This document shows, piece by piece, positions 7,855-16,165 of a stretch of DNA of 64,000 nt. Made by a program: the position numbers and the translations under genes. This stretch comes from Microbacterium sp. HD4P20 (lineage in GTDB: Bacteria > Actinomycetota > Actinomycetes > Actinomycetales > Microbacteriaceae): NCBI RefSeq assembly GCF_019449275.2, contig NZ_JAHZQZ020000022.1:348892-412891 (forward strand), given 5' to 3'. The notes beneath the pieces were generated by a model, which saw nothing but the letters and a program-made list of their open reading frames with translations, ran no database searches and was not told the origin of the DNA. Position 1 is the first letter of the stretch, and each line of letters starts with the position of its first letter.

Positions 7855-8520
7855 TCAGGGCTGCGTGCGCGAGTAAGTCGTCACCCGCTCCGAGCGGGTA
7901 ATGACCGTGCGCGCCCCGAGCAGGCCGCTGCCGGCTGCGACGGCGGCACCCAGCAGCATGCCCACGAACGTCCACCACACTGCCGGCTGCGCGTCTTCCG
8001 CAGCCTCTTCCGCCTGCTGTTGCGCGTTCTCGACGTCCTGCTCGTCGACGTTCTCCTGAACGTCTTGCACGATCTCGCTCACGTCGCCCTGGCCGAGGTC
8101 CACGACCTGACCGAGGGCGCCACTGACCGCACCGAGCGCACTGGCGCTGAGCCAAACCGTCAGCACCAGGGCCGCCACCAGCGACGTCGCCCAGGTGAGG
8201 AATCCGTGGAGGAGGCCGCTGCGCACGGCGAGGGCGCCGGCGACGAAGCCCGCGGCGGCGAGGGCCAGTGCCAACGCCACGATGCTCCAGATCCCCGCGC
8301 CGACCCCTGCGCCCGTCAGTCCGATCCCCGCGGTGACCAGTGACAGCAGCACGGTCACCGCGAGGAACGTCACCACGCCGGCGAAAATCGCTCCCCACGA
8401 GACGTTGGCAGTGCTGCCGCGCCGATCGGTGCCGACCAGCGCCTCCTTCGTGTTCTGATCCTCAGCGCGGGTGGTGCGGGTGGTCGCGACGGTGTGGTCG
8501 TTCGGAGAGTTCATAGACAT
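7855..8520 (-). CDS. Multi-pass membrane protein of unknown function
   Basis: A 221-residue protein with a hydrophilic 40-residue N-terminus, four hydrophobic segments (about residues 43-65, 75-97, 105-130 and 184-203) and, between the third and fourth, an acidic stretch rich in Glu, Asp and Gln (VQENVDEQDVENAQQQAEEA). This matches no family I can name with confidence; it resembles stress-linked envelope proteins of the YrzE type. The ATG at 8520 has an AAAGGA ribosome site 8 nt upstream. It precedes the lipoprotein gene in the same direction with a gap of 234 nt, so co-transcription is possible. Confidence 0.7.
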   Translation of the reverse strand: MSMNSPNDHTVATTRTTRAEDQNTKEALVGTDRRGSTANVSWGAIFAGVVTFLAVTVLLSLVTAGIGLTGAGVGAGIWSIVALALALAAAGFVAGALAVRSGLLHGFLTWATSLVAALVLTVWLSASALGAVSGALGQVVDLGQGDVSEIVQDVQENVDEQDVENAQQQAEEAAEDAQPAVWWTFVGMLLGAAVAAGSGLLGARTVITRSERVTTYSRTQP

Positions 8521-8742
8521 GATCTGTTCCTTTCAGTGACAGCTCCCGGGCCCCGTCATCGGGCAGACTCCGGTAGACATCGGCTGGATGGGCACGCCGA
8601 GCCGGCATGATGTCCCGGACGGGGGCTACTGTCACGTGCTCTTCAATTGGCATCCCGGCTGTCTGCCGGTGCTCTCTCGGGGGACAGTGCCCCCACGGGC
8701 AGTCTCCGTTTCGGACGATGACGAGAACGAACGAACTGCTGC

Positions 8743-8768
8743 CTGACCGACGATTGTCGGTCGGTCAG
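8743..8768. repeat. Inverted repeat, possible operator
   Basis: CTGACCGAC at 8743-8751 is the perfect complement of GTCGGTCAG at 8760-8768, with an 8-nt spacer. The TGACCGAC-type half-sites resemble TetR-family operators. No regulator gene is adjacent. Confidence 0.5.
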
Positions 8769-8813
8769 CGTCACTCGACCCCCTGGCTATGCTTCGGAAG
8801 AACTGATATAGCG

Positions 8814-8843
8814 GTCAGGGCCAGAGCAGTCAGGGCCAGAGCA
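8814..8843. repeat. 15-bp tandem duplication
   Basis: GTCAGGGCCAGAGCA is repeated twice head-to-tail without mismatch, upstream of the SDR promoter. Confidence 0.7.
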
Positions 8844-8924
8844 GGCAGGCCACCGGACCCGGCGGCCGGGGTAGTGGCGAGCCGTGAGTCTGTCAACCCC
8901 CGTGAACCCGGTGGTGCGCGCACG

Positions 8925-8930
8925 TAACGT
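8925..8930 (+). promoter_or_regulatory. -10 element of a leaderless promoter (SDR gene)
   Basis: TAACGT ends 6 nt before the ATG at 8937; GTGAAC lies 17 bp upstream as a possible -35. No ribosome site is seen, consistent with a leaderless message. Confidence 0.5.
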
Positions 8931-8936
8931 CGCGGC

Positions 8937-9824
8937 ATGGCCACCTCTGAGTCCACCGACCCCACCGAGAAGCACCACAGCGGCGGATTCCCGCCCCAGC
9001 AGCAGGAGCAGCCCGGTCTCACCGGTGAGACCCACCCCGAGCCCGACCACGGTGAACGCTCGTACCGCGGCTCGCTCAAGCTCAGTGAGCGGCGCACCCT
9101 CATCACGGGTGGCGACTCCGGAATCGGCCGCGCGGTGGCGATCGCGTTCGCCCGCGAGGGCGCCGACGTCGCGCTGACGTACATGCCCGAGGAGAAGGAA
9201 GACGCCGACAACACCGTGCGGTGGGTCACCGAGGCAGGCATGCGGGCGCTCGCGCTCGAGGGTGATCTGCGCGAGGAGTCGTTCTGTGCCGAGATCGTCG
9301 ACCGCACGGTCTCCGAGCTCGGCGGACTCGACGTTCTGGTGCTGAATGCGGCCTATCAGAAGGACCGCGACGGCGTCGACAAACTCGAGACGGCGGAGTT
9401 CGATCGCGTCTTCCGCACCAACCTCTATGCCCAGCTCTTCACCGCCCGTGCCGCCATCCCGCACCTGAAGCCGGGGTCGTCGATCATCGTCACGACGTCG
9501 ATCCAGGCGTTCGACCCGTCTCCGGGACTCATCGACTACGCGATGACCAAAGCCGCGCAGGTCGCGTTCGTCAAGGCGCTCGCCCAGGATCTCGGGTCGA
9601 AGGGGATTCGCGTGAACGGTGTGGCTCCCGGTCCGATCTGGACGCCGCTCATCCCCGCTACGGGCTGGGATCAGGAGCGCCTCGACAGCTTCGGCGCCGA
9701 CACGCCTCTCGGGCGGGCCGGGCAGCCGGCCGAACTCGCCGGCGCCTACGTCTATCTCGCGAGCGAGGACGCGTCGTACGTCTCTGGCGCGATCCTGCCG
9801 GTCACCGGCGGCAAAGGACTCTGA
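8937..9824 (+). CDS. SDR-family oxidoreductase, YghA/GSP39 type
   Basis: A 295-residue short-chain dehydrogenase with a 45-residue hydrophilic front extension rich in Pro, Gln and His, typical of the general-stress-protein-39/YghA group. The NAD(P) motif is TGGDSGIGRAVAIAF (about residues 57-71), the NAG-like motif is LVLNAAYQ, and the catalytic Ser-Tyr-Lys set is TTSIQAF...DYAMTK. The family reduces aldehydes or ketones, often under stress. It is followed 51 nt later by the Rho-N/SAP-like gene. The start at 8937 fits a leaderless promoter. Confidence 0.9.
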   Translation: MATSESTDPTEKHHSGGFPPQQQEQPGLTGETHPEPDHGERSYRGSLKLSERRTLITGGDSGIGRAVAIAFAREGADVALTYMPEEKEDADNTVRWVTEAGMRALALEGDLREESFCAEIVDRTVSELGGLDVLVLNAAYQKDRDGVDKLETAEFDRVFRTNLYAQLFTARAAIPHLKPGSSIIVTTSIQAFDPSPGLIDYAMTKAAQVAFVKALAQDLGSKGIRVNGVAPGPIWTPLIPATGWDQERLDSFGADTPLGRAGQPAELAGAYVYLASEDASYVSGAILPVTGGKGL

Positions 9825-9875
9825 CGACGCGGTCGGAACCTCCGCGATATCGACGATGAAGGAAGGAACGGGGAA

Positions 9876-10142
9876 ATGCCCAAGGGACGCGGGTCGAATC
9901 TGAAGGACCGCGAGCTGTACGAGGAGCTCCGTGACGACGGAGCGTCCAAGGAGAAGGCAGCCCGCATCTCCAACGCCGCAGCCAGCCAGGGACGCAAGAA
10001 GGTCGGAAGCCGTGGCGGCAGCGCGCAGGACTACGAAGACCGCACCGTGCCAGAGCTGCGCAAGCGTGCAAAGGAACTCGGTCTCACGGGATACTCGGGC
10101 AAGAAGAAGTCCGAGCTGATCTCGATGCTGCGCAACCACTGA
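9876..10142 (+). CDS. Small Rho-N/SAP-like DNA- or RNA-binding protein (DUF7218-like)
   Basis: An 88-residue basic protein. The first half (MPKGRGSNLKDRELYEELRD, DGASKEKAARISNAAASQGR) matches a small actinobacterial family; the C-terminal 35 residues (RTVPELRKRAKELGLTGYSG, KKKSELISMLRNH) form a helix-extended-helix like the Rho N-terminal or SAP fold that binds nucleic acid. A strong ribosome site (GAAGGAAGGA) precedes the ATG. It sits between an SDR and topoisomerase IB genes, suggesting stress or chromosome-protection roles, but function is not established. Confidence 0.8.
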   Translation: MPKGRGSNLKDRELYEELRDDGASKEKAARISNAAASQGRKKVGSRGGSAQDYEDRTVPELRKRAKELGLTGYSGKKKSELISMLRNH

Positions 10143-10213
10143 CCCGCGCGACCACGGACCTGGCACAAGCTCGGTGTTCCCCGCTGGACGGGGCTGAAGG
10201 ATGAGGGGGACGG

Positions 10214-11197
10214 ATGCCGAGACTCGCGCGCGTCCGCCCGTACGACGACCCCGGCTTCCGGCGGGTGCGCGCCGGTTCGGGTTTTCGCTACGTCGATGGG
10301 AAGGGCCGGACACCACCGCGGCGGCATCTCGAGCGCATTCGTGCGCTGGTGATCCCGCCCGCGTGGGAGGACGTCTGGATCAGTGTCAGGCCGGATGGTC
10401 ACATCCAGGCCGTGGGCATCGACGACGCCGGCCGGAGGCAATACCTGTACCACGAGGTGTGGACCGCCAAGCGTGATCGGGGCAAGTTCGCGCGGGCGCT
10501 CGCGCTCGCCGAGAGCCTGCCTCGGGCCCGCGCCCGCGTGACGACGCTGCTTCGCCACTCGTCACTCGATCGCGAGCACGTCCTCGCCGTGTCGTTCCGT
10601 CTGCTGGATCAGGCCGCACCCCGCATCGGCGCCGAACGGTATCTCGTGCGCCACGGCAGTCGCGGTCTGACAACGCTGCAGCGTCGGCATGCCACCGTGG
10701 ACGAGTCCCTGGTCACCCTGTCGTTCCCGGGCAAGAGCGGGCAGCGCCAGCGGCTCGAGATCGACGACGAGGACCTCGCGCGGTCGATGGAGGTGCTGGT
10801 CATCGGGCGTCCGCGCTCGCCGCTGCTCGCTTGGTCGCGAGGTCGGCGCCGCGTGCCGCTGACCGCAACCGAAGTGAACGAGTATGTACGGTCGCTGACC
10901 GGCCAGAAATTCACGGCGAAGGACTTCCGGACGCTTCGCGGCACGATCCTGGCGGCCGAGGCCCTCGCCCGGATCGGCACGGTCGACACCGAACGCGACC
11001 GCAAGCGCGCCGAGGCGCTGGCGGTGAGGGTGACTTCCGAGGCCCTCGGCAACACCCCTTCCGTCGCCCGGGGCTCATACATCGACCCGCGCGTCTTCAC
11101 GAGGTATCGCGACGGCCATCTGCTCGATCTGTCGATCGCGCCTGAGTCGGCCATTCGCCAACTGCTGCGACCCGGACCGGGCGTCCGCGGTCGTTGA
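10214..11197 (+). CDS. DNA topoisomerase IB (poxvirus type)
   Basis: A 327-residue type IB topoisomerase that relaxes supercoils by nicking one strand through a 3'-phosphotyrosine. The N-terminal domain begins RVRPYDDPGFRRVRAGSGFR and contains IPPAWEDVWISVRPDGHIQA; the catalytic domain has the GLTTLQRRH and KDFRTLRGT segments that supply Arg/His/Lys catalytic residues, and the nucleophile Tyr289 in SYIDPRVF. Length is normal for bacterial members. The ATG at 10214 follows a GAAGGATGAGGGGG stretch. Bacterial members are non-essential and often lie near stress or repair genes, as here. Confidence 0.95.
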   Translation: MPRLARVRPYDDPGFRRVRAGSGFRYVDGKGRTPPRRHLERIRALVIPPAWEDVWISVRPDGHIQAVGIDDAGRRQYLYHEVWTAKRDRGKFARALALAESLPRARARVTTLLRHSSLDREHVLAVSFRLLDQAAPRIGAERYLVRHGSRGLTTLQRRHATVDESLVTLSFPGKSGQRQRLEIDDEDLARSMEVLVIGRPRSPLLAWSRGRRRVPLTATEVNEYVRSLTGQKFTAKDFRTLRGTILAAEALARIGTVDTERDRKRAEALAVRVTSEALGNTPSVARGSYIDPRVFTRYRDGHLLDLSIAPESAIRQLLRPGPGVRGR

Positions 11198-11246
11198 GCG
11201 AAGGGCGCTCTGGCGCCCGAGACGAAACGCCCCGACCCCTGCGGGG

Positions 11247-11252
11247 TAGCGT
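11247..11252 (+). promoter_or_regulatory. -10 element of a leaderless promoter (crcB pair)
   Basis: TAGCGT ends 6 nt before the ATG at 11259. A small GGGCGC/GCGCCC hairpin at 11203-11218 lies just upstream. No fluoride riboswitch could be recognised in the 61-nt gap, and a leaderless start leaves no room for one. Confidence 0.5.
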
Positions 11253-11258
11253 GAATCC

Positions 11259-11672
11259 ATGCCGCAGCGGATCGACCAGCGCACCCTCGGGTACGTCATG
11301 GTCGGCGGAGCGATCGGCGTGCTGGCCCGTGCGGCCGTCGTCGGCCCGATGGGCGACGGCGCCGGCGTGCCGTGGGTGACGCTCGCGGTCAACGCGGCAG
11401 GCTCCTTGCTGCTGGGCATCGTCGTCGGGTGGCTCGACGACCGGCACCCGCCCACGCGAGCCTTCCTCGGCACGGGCGTGCTCGGCGGGTTCACCACCTA
11501 CAGCGCCTTCGCGGTGCAGACGGCGCTGTGGATCAGCGCCCCGTGGCTCGCGATCGGGCTGGCCGGGGCATCCCTCGCCGCCGGAGTCGCCGGCGCGATC
11601 GTCGGGCTGTTCATCGGGCGCCGTATCGCCGATCGCCCCGGCGAGATCGAGGCACCGGAGGACGCCCGGTGA
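11259..11672 (+). CDS. crcB: CrcB/Fluc fluoride channel subunit 1
   Basis: A 137-residue four-helix membrane protein of the CrcB family, which exports fluoride through dual-topology dimers. The signature VNAAGSLLLGIVVG in helix 2 and GVLGGFTTYSAFAVQT (the G-G-x-T-T-x-S motif around the break in helix 3) are intact. The downstream crcB2 start overlaps its stop by 4 nt (GTGA), so the two are made together and probably form a heterodimer of opposed subunits, as known for paired genes in Gram-positive bacteria. Confidence 0.95.
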   Translation: MPQRIDQRTLGYVMVGGAIGVLARAAVVGPMGDGAGVPWVTLAVNAAGSLLLGIVVGWLDDRHPPTRAFLGTGVLGGFTTYSAFAVQTALWISAPWLAIGLAGASLAAGVAGAIVGLFIGRRIADRPGEIEAPEDAR

Positions 11673-12058
11673 GGGCGTGGTTGATGCTCGTCGTCGCCGT
11701 GAGCGGCGGCCTCGGCGCCGGGCTGCGGTACGTCGTCGACAGCAGGCTCACCCCGAGCGCCGGCAGCCGGTTCCCCGTGGGCATCCTGGTCGTGAACGTG
11801 TCGGGTTCGCTCGCTCTGGGACTGGTCACCGGCCTCGGCACCGTCGTCGCGCCCGACCTGTCGCTCGCGATCGGGCTGGGCTTGCTCGGCGGGTACACCA
11901 CGTTCAGCACGGTGGCGGTCGATACCGTGCTGCTCGCCGAACGACGACGGTGGCGGGATGCCGCGCTGAACCTCTTCGGCACACTCGCGCTCGCGGTGGC
12001 CGGAGCGGGAGTCGGTATCGCCGCCGGTACCGCGATCGCCGCGGCTCTAGGCCGCTGA
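11669..12058 (+). CDS. crcB: CrcB/Fluc fluoride channel subunit 2
   Basis: A 129-residue partner of the preceding protein, with the same motifs VNVSGSLALGLVTG and GLLGGYTTFSTVAVDT and four membrane helices. Its GTG start at 11669 lies inside the stop of the first gene (GTGA overlap), a classic coupled arrangement. Charge at the two N-termini differs (RTLGY versus RAWLML), in keeping with opposite insertion of the two subunits. Together they should form the fluoride export channel. Confidence 0.93.
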   Translation: MRAWLMLVVAVSGGLGAGLRYVVDSRLTPSAGSRFPVGILVVNVSGSLALGLVTGLGTVVAPDLSLAIGLGLLGGYTTFSTVAVDTVLLAERRRWRDAALNLFGTLALAVAGAGVGIAAGTAIAAALGR

Positions 12059-12144
12059 GCGTCGTGAAATACTGAAGCCGATACATCCCCGTATCGTCGC
12101 GGGCTCCCGCATCCCACCGCACCACCCTCCCAGCGAAGGCAGCC

Positions 12145-15100
12145 GTGTCGAACCTCGCCGTCCTGAGTCTCAAGAACCGTGCGCTGATCGCGCTCATCAC
12201 GATCGTCGCCGCCATCTTCGGCGGCCTCGCACTGTCGAACCTCAAGCAGGAGCTCATCCCCTCGATCGAGTTCCCGACGCTGATCGTCGTATCTACGTAT
12301 CCGGGCGCTTCGCCCGAGGTCGTCAACAACGACGTGTCGACGCCGATCGAGACCGCGATCCAGGGTGTGTCGGGCCTCGAGTCCACGAGCGCCACCAGTA
12401 CCACGAACGCGTCGGTGATCCAGGCGTCCTTCACGTACGGCACCGATCTGGCGACGGCCGAACAGAAGATCCTGCAGGCGATCAACCGCATCGAGGGCCA
12501 GTTGCCCGAGAACGTCGAGCCGTCCGTGCTGTCGGCGAGCATCGACGACTTCCCGGTGATCCAGTTGGCGGTGACCGGCTACGACGACGAGGCCACGGTC
12601 CAGTCCCAGCTCGAGGCATCCGTCGTTCCCGAGCTCGAAGACGTCGACGGGGTCAACGCGGCATCGATCGTCGGAGGTGTCGGCCAGCGGATCACGATCA
12701 CGCCCGACCAAGCCGCGCTCGCCGAGGCCGGGTTCAGCCAGCAGGCGATCACCGAGGCCATGGAGCAGAACGGCGTGCTCTTCCCCGGTGGCGACATCAC
12801 CGAGAACGACCAGACACTCACGGTGCAGACGGGATCGAAGCTCACCAGTGTCGACGACATCGCAGCACTCCCGCTCGTGCCGACGTCGGCCGAGCAGCTC
12901 GCGGGCGGCGCGACCACCATCGGCGACGTGGCGACGGTGGTCGCAGAGCCCGACCCGGTCACCTCGATCTCGCGCGTCGACGGCGAGCCTGCCCTCACGA
13001 TCGCGATCACGAAGCTTCCCGCCGCCAACACCGTCGATGTGTCGCACGGCGTGCTCGACCTGCTGCCGTCCCTCGAGGACGCGCTCGACGGCGCCGAGTT
13101 CACCGTCGTGTTCGACCAGGCGCCGTACATCGAGCAGTCGATCGAGACGCTCGCCGTCGAGGGCATGCTCGGGCTCGCGTTCGCTGTGCTCGTGATCCTG
13201 GTCTTCCTGCTCTCGGTGCGGGCGACGCTGGTGACGGCGATCTCGATCCCGACGAGCGTGCTCATCACTTTCATCGGCATCCAGACCTTCGGCTACTCAC
13301 TGAACATCCTGACCCTCGGGGCGCTCACCATCTCGATCGGTCGGGTCGTCGACGACTCGATCGTGGTGATCGAGAACATCAAGCGCCACTACGTGGGCAC
13401 GGCCGAAAAACTCGCCTCGATCAAGCTCGCGGTCCGCGAGGTGGCGACGGCCATCACGTCGTCCACGATCACGACGGTCGCGGTCTTCCTGCCGATCGCT
13501 TTCGTCGGCGACATCACCGGCGAGCTGTTCCGTCCGTTCGCGCTGACCGTCACGATCGCGATGCTGGCATCGCTCCTGGTGGCGCTCACCATCGTGCCGG
13601 TGCTCGCGTACTGGTTCCTGCGGCCGGGCAAGCCGATTCTGGACGCCGCAGGCAACCAGATCGACCCCGAAGACCCCGAGGCTCCGCCGTCGCGCCTGCA
13701 GAAGGGGTATCTGCCGATCCTGAGGTGGACGCTCAAGCACTCGTGGGTGACGCTGCTGCTGGCGGTGCTCGTGCTCGGCGGCACGGTCGCCGCGGCGCCC
13801 TTCATGAAGACGAACTTCCTCGGCGACTCGGGTCAGAACACGTTCACGGTCACGCAGGACATCGGCGCGTCGCCGAGCCTCGAAGCCGAGGACGCCGCCG
13901 CGCAGCGGGTTGAGGACGCCCTGGTCGACATCGACGGCATCGAGACGGTGCAGGTGTCGATCGGCTCGAGCGGCTCGCCTCTCCGGGACGCCTTCTCGGG
14001 CGGCGGCGCCGGGATCACCTACTCGATCACGACGGACCCCGACGCCGACCAGGTCGCGGTGCGCGAGGACGTGCAGCAGGCCGTCGCCGACCTCGACGAC
14101 GTCGGCGAGATCACCGTCGCCGCGGCCGGCGGCGGATTCGGTTCGAGCGACATCGAGATCGATGTCACCGCGGCGGACTCCGCGACGCTGCAGGAGGCGA
14201 CGGATGCCGTCGTCGCAGCCGTCGACGGAAGCGAGGGCGTCGGTCAGGTCTCGAGCAACCTCTCGGCATCGCTGCCTTACATCGCCGTGGTCGTCGACCG
14301 TGACGCCGCCGCGGCCCTCGGCCTCTCGGAGGTCGCCGTCGGCGCCCTCGTGTCGAACACGATGCAGCCGCAGTCGATCGGCGCCGTCGAGATCGACGAC
14401 ACCTCGCTCACGGTCTACCTCGCTGCCTCGCAGACGCCCGCCACGCTGGACGAGCTGCGACAGCTGCAGGTGCCGACGGCTGCGGGACCCGTTCCTCTGC
14501 AGGACGTCGCCACCGTCGAAGAGAGCGAGGGCCCGGCATCCATCACGACCGAGCGCGGGCAGCGAACAGCGACGGTCACGGTGACGCCCTCGACCGACGA
14601 CCTGACGGCCGCGACGGCGACTGTCACCTCCGCCCTCGAGGACGCCGACCTGCCGGCGGCGGCGGACGCGTCGCTCGGCGGCGTCGTCTCGCAGCAGCAG
14701 GACTCCTTCTCGCAACTGGGGCTGGCGCTGCTCGCGGCGATCCTGATCGTGTACATCGTGATGGTCGCGACCTTCAAGTCGCTGCGCCAGCCGCTGCTGC
14801 TGCTCGTGTCGGTGCCGTTCGCGGCGACCGGCGCGATCCTGCTGCAGATCGTCACCGGCGTGCCCCTGGGTGTCGCGTCTCTCATCGGCGTGCTGATGCT
14901 GATCGGCATCGTGGTGACGAACGCGATCGTGCTCGTCGACCTGGTGAACCAGTACCGCGAGAAGGGCCTGTCGGCGCACGATGCGACGATCGCCGGTGGG
15001 GCACGACGCCTGCGCCCGATCCTCATGACGGCGCTGGCGACGATCTTCGCCCTCACACCGATGGCGCTCGGCATCACCGGCCACGGCGGGTTCATCTCGC

Positions 15101-15954
15101 AGCCCCTGGCGATCGTCGTGATCGGTGGGCTGGTGTCGTCGACGGTACTGACACTGCTCGTGCTGCCGACCCTGTACAACCTCGTGGAGGGCGCGAAGGA
15201 GCGACGACGGGCTCGCCGCGGTGAAGACGGCGACGGTGGTGGCAACGGTGGCCCGACCCCGGTCGGCGAGGGGCCCGCGGGCGGGAAGGATGCCTCTGCC
15301 GATCGTGAGCTCGTGGGTGCCGGTGTGACCGCCGCGGGCGCCGTCTTCGAGACGCGCCGCGAGCGTCGGGCACGTGAGACCGGCACTGCGGTCGGCGCCG
15401 CAGAGCTTGCCGCCGTGGAGGTGCCGACGATCGAGGAGGGCCCCGACGTCGAGGTCCCCCTCGACGCCGAGCCCGGCGCCGCAGGGCTGGTCACCGCCGA
15501 GGTGTCGAACATCGAGGAGGGCCCCGACATCGAGGTCCCCGTCGGCGCTGAGCCCGCAGCGCTTGCGACCGTCGAAGTTCCGCCGATCGAAGAGGGCCCC
15601 GACGTCGAGGTCCCCGTCGACGCCGAGCCCGGTGCGAATGTGCCGGTCGCCCCGACCGGCTCACCCGACTCCGACGAGCCGGTCCCCTCCGCAAACCACT
15701 TCGACTCGGTTCCGCCGGCCGAGCTGCACGCGGGAACGGCGGAGTCCGAGGAGCCGGATCCCGTCCACGCGCAGGCGACAGAGGCCACGGACGGCGACGC
15801 GACTGTGACCGGCGACGACCAAGCCGGAGATCCGGCAGCTCCCTCGATCATCGACGAGGTTCCGTCGGGAGGCGGTGACCCCGAGCACGCCCCGGACCCC
15901 GAGCACGCCCCGGACCCCGAGCCGCCCGCAGACCCCGAGCCCCCGCGCGCCTGA
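12145..15954 (+). CDS. RND-family efflux permease (HAE1/AcrB-like) with acidic repeat tail
   Basis: A 1,269-residue inner-membrane proton-drug antiporter of the AcrB/SwrC kind. It starts NLAVLSLKNRALIALITIVA (helix 1), has two large extracytoplasmic porter regions, and helix 4 carries ALTISIGRVVDDSIVVIENI, the conserved Asp pair of the proton relay; the second half repeats this plan (LIGVLMLIGIVVTNAIVLVD). From about residue 1020 a cytoplasmic, acidic tail of about 240 residues follows, including three near-repeats of IEEGPDVEVPxDAEPGA and a terminal DPEHAP/DPEPP string; such a tail is not part of the family. No HlyD-type adaptor or outer channel is encoded nearby, as in Gram-positive SwrC. 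The GTG at 12145 has GAAGG upstream. Confidence 0.92.
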   Translation: MSNLAVLSLKNRALIALITIVAAIFGGLALSNLKQELIPSIEFPTLIVVSTYPGASPEVVNNDVSTPIETAIQGVSGLESTSATSTTNASVIQASFTYGTDLATAEQKILQAINRIEGQLPENVEPSVLSASIDDFPVIQLAVTGYDDEATVQSQLEASVVPELEDVDGVNAASIVGGVGQRITITPDQAALAEAGFSQQAITEAMEQNGVLFPGGDITENDQTLTVQTGSKLTSVDDIAALPLVPTSAEQLAGGATTIGDVATVVAEPDPVTSISRVDGEPALTIAITKLPAANTVDVSHGVLDLLPSLEDALDGAEFTVVFDQAPYIEQSIETLAVEGMLGLAFAVLVILVFLLSVRATLVTAISIPTSVLITFIGIQTFGYSLNILTLGALTISIGRVVDDSIVVIENIKRHYVGTAEKLASIKLAVREVATAITSSTITTVAVFLPIAFVGDITGELFRPFALTVTIAMLASLLVALTIVPVLAYWFLRPGKPILDAAGNQIDPEDPEAPPSRLQKGYLPILRWTLKHSWVTLLLAVLVLGGTVAAAPFMKTNFLGDSGQNTFTVTQDIGASPSLEAEDAAAQRVEDALVDIDGIETVQVSIGSSGSPLRDAFSGGGAGITYSITTDPDADQVAVREDVQQAVADLDDVGEITVAAAGGGFGSSDIEIDVTAADSATLQEATDAVVAAVDGSEGVGQVSSNLSASLPYIAVVVDRDAAAALGLSEVAVGALVSNTMQPQSIGAVEIDDTSLTVYLAASQTPATLDELRQLQVPTAAGPVPLQDVATVEESEGPASITTERGQRTATVTVTPSTDDLTAATATVTSALEDADLPAAADASLGGVVSQQQDSFSQLGLALLAAILIVYIVMVATFKSLRQPLLLLVSVPFAATGAILLQIVTGVPLGVASLIGVLMLIGIVVTNAIVLVDLVNQYREKGLSAHDATIAGGARRLRPILMTALATIFALTPMALGITGHGGFISQPLAIVVIGGLVSSTVLTLLVLPTLYNLVEGAKERRRARRGEDGDGGGNGGPTPVGEGPAGGKDASADRELVGAGVTAAGAVFETRRERRARETGTAVGAAELAAVEVPTIEEGPDVEVPLDAEPGAAGLVTAEVSNIEEGPDIEVPVGAEPAALATVEVPPIEEGPDVEVPVDAEPGANVPVAPTGSPDSDEPVPSANHFDSVPPAELHAGTAESEEPDPVHAQATEATDGDATVTGDDQAGDPAAPSIIDEVPSGGGDPEHAPDPEHAPDPEPPADPEPPRA
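15424..15642 (+). repeat. Coding tandem repeat in the RND tail
   Basis: Three imperfect units, each containing ATCGAGGAGGGCCCCGAC-like sequence (near 15430, 15511 and 15585), encode IEEGPD-I/V-EVP repeats. A shorter 18-nt duplication encoding DPEHAP lies at 15877-15912. Confidence 0.7.
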
Positions 15955-16078
15955 CCTGCGTCGCAACGCCACGCCGCCGCATCCCGCCCGTCCTATCTCG
16001 TCGAGTACGTGCGGTCTCGCCGAGACAGCATGTCGTCGACGCGAATAACGTGGTCGTTCGGCGAGGACGTACGGTCTC

Positions 16079-16165
16079 GGCGGGGGATTGGGGTGGGGAT
16101 GGCGCGGGGCGACCGCGCGTGAGAGGCGCCCGGGCTGGTCAGGACGCGAGGCGGGGGATTGGGGT
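16079..16165. repeat. Short direct repeats in the 15955-16164 intergenic region
   Basis: GGCGGGGGATTGGGGT occurs at 16079-16094 and again at 16150-16165, where it runs into the stop of the leftward monooxygenase gene. A second degenerate pair, GAGTACGTGCGGTCTCG near 16002 and GAGGACGTACGGTCTCG near 16062, lies alongside. No gene is supported in this gap. Confidence 0.6.

Larger units (their letters stand above)
8521..8936. other. 416-bp divergent intergenic region
   Basis: No coding sequence is supported here. It separates the leftward membrane protein gene from the rightward SDR gene and should hold both promoters. It contains a 9-bp inverted repeat (8743-8768), a 15-bp tandem duplication (8814-8843), a small GGGGG/CCCCC hairpin near 8680 and the SDR -10 element. 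Confidence 0.5.

Noticed and set aside
11198..11258. Fluoride riboswitch before the crcB pair
   Set aside because: The gap is short, lacks the conserved pseudoknot segments, and the start looks leaderless.
13297..15084. A 595-codon minus-strand frame opposite the RND permease
   Set aside because: Antisense shadow of a well-supported gene, with no family similarity.
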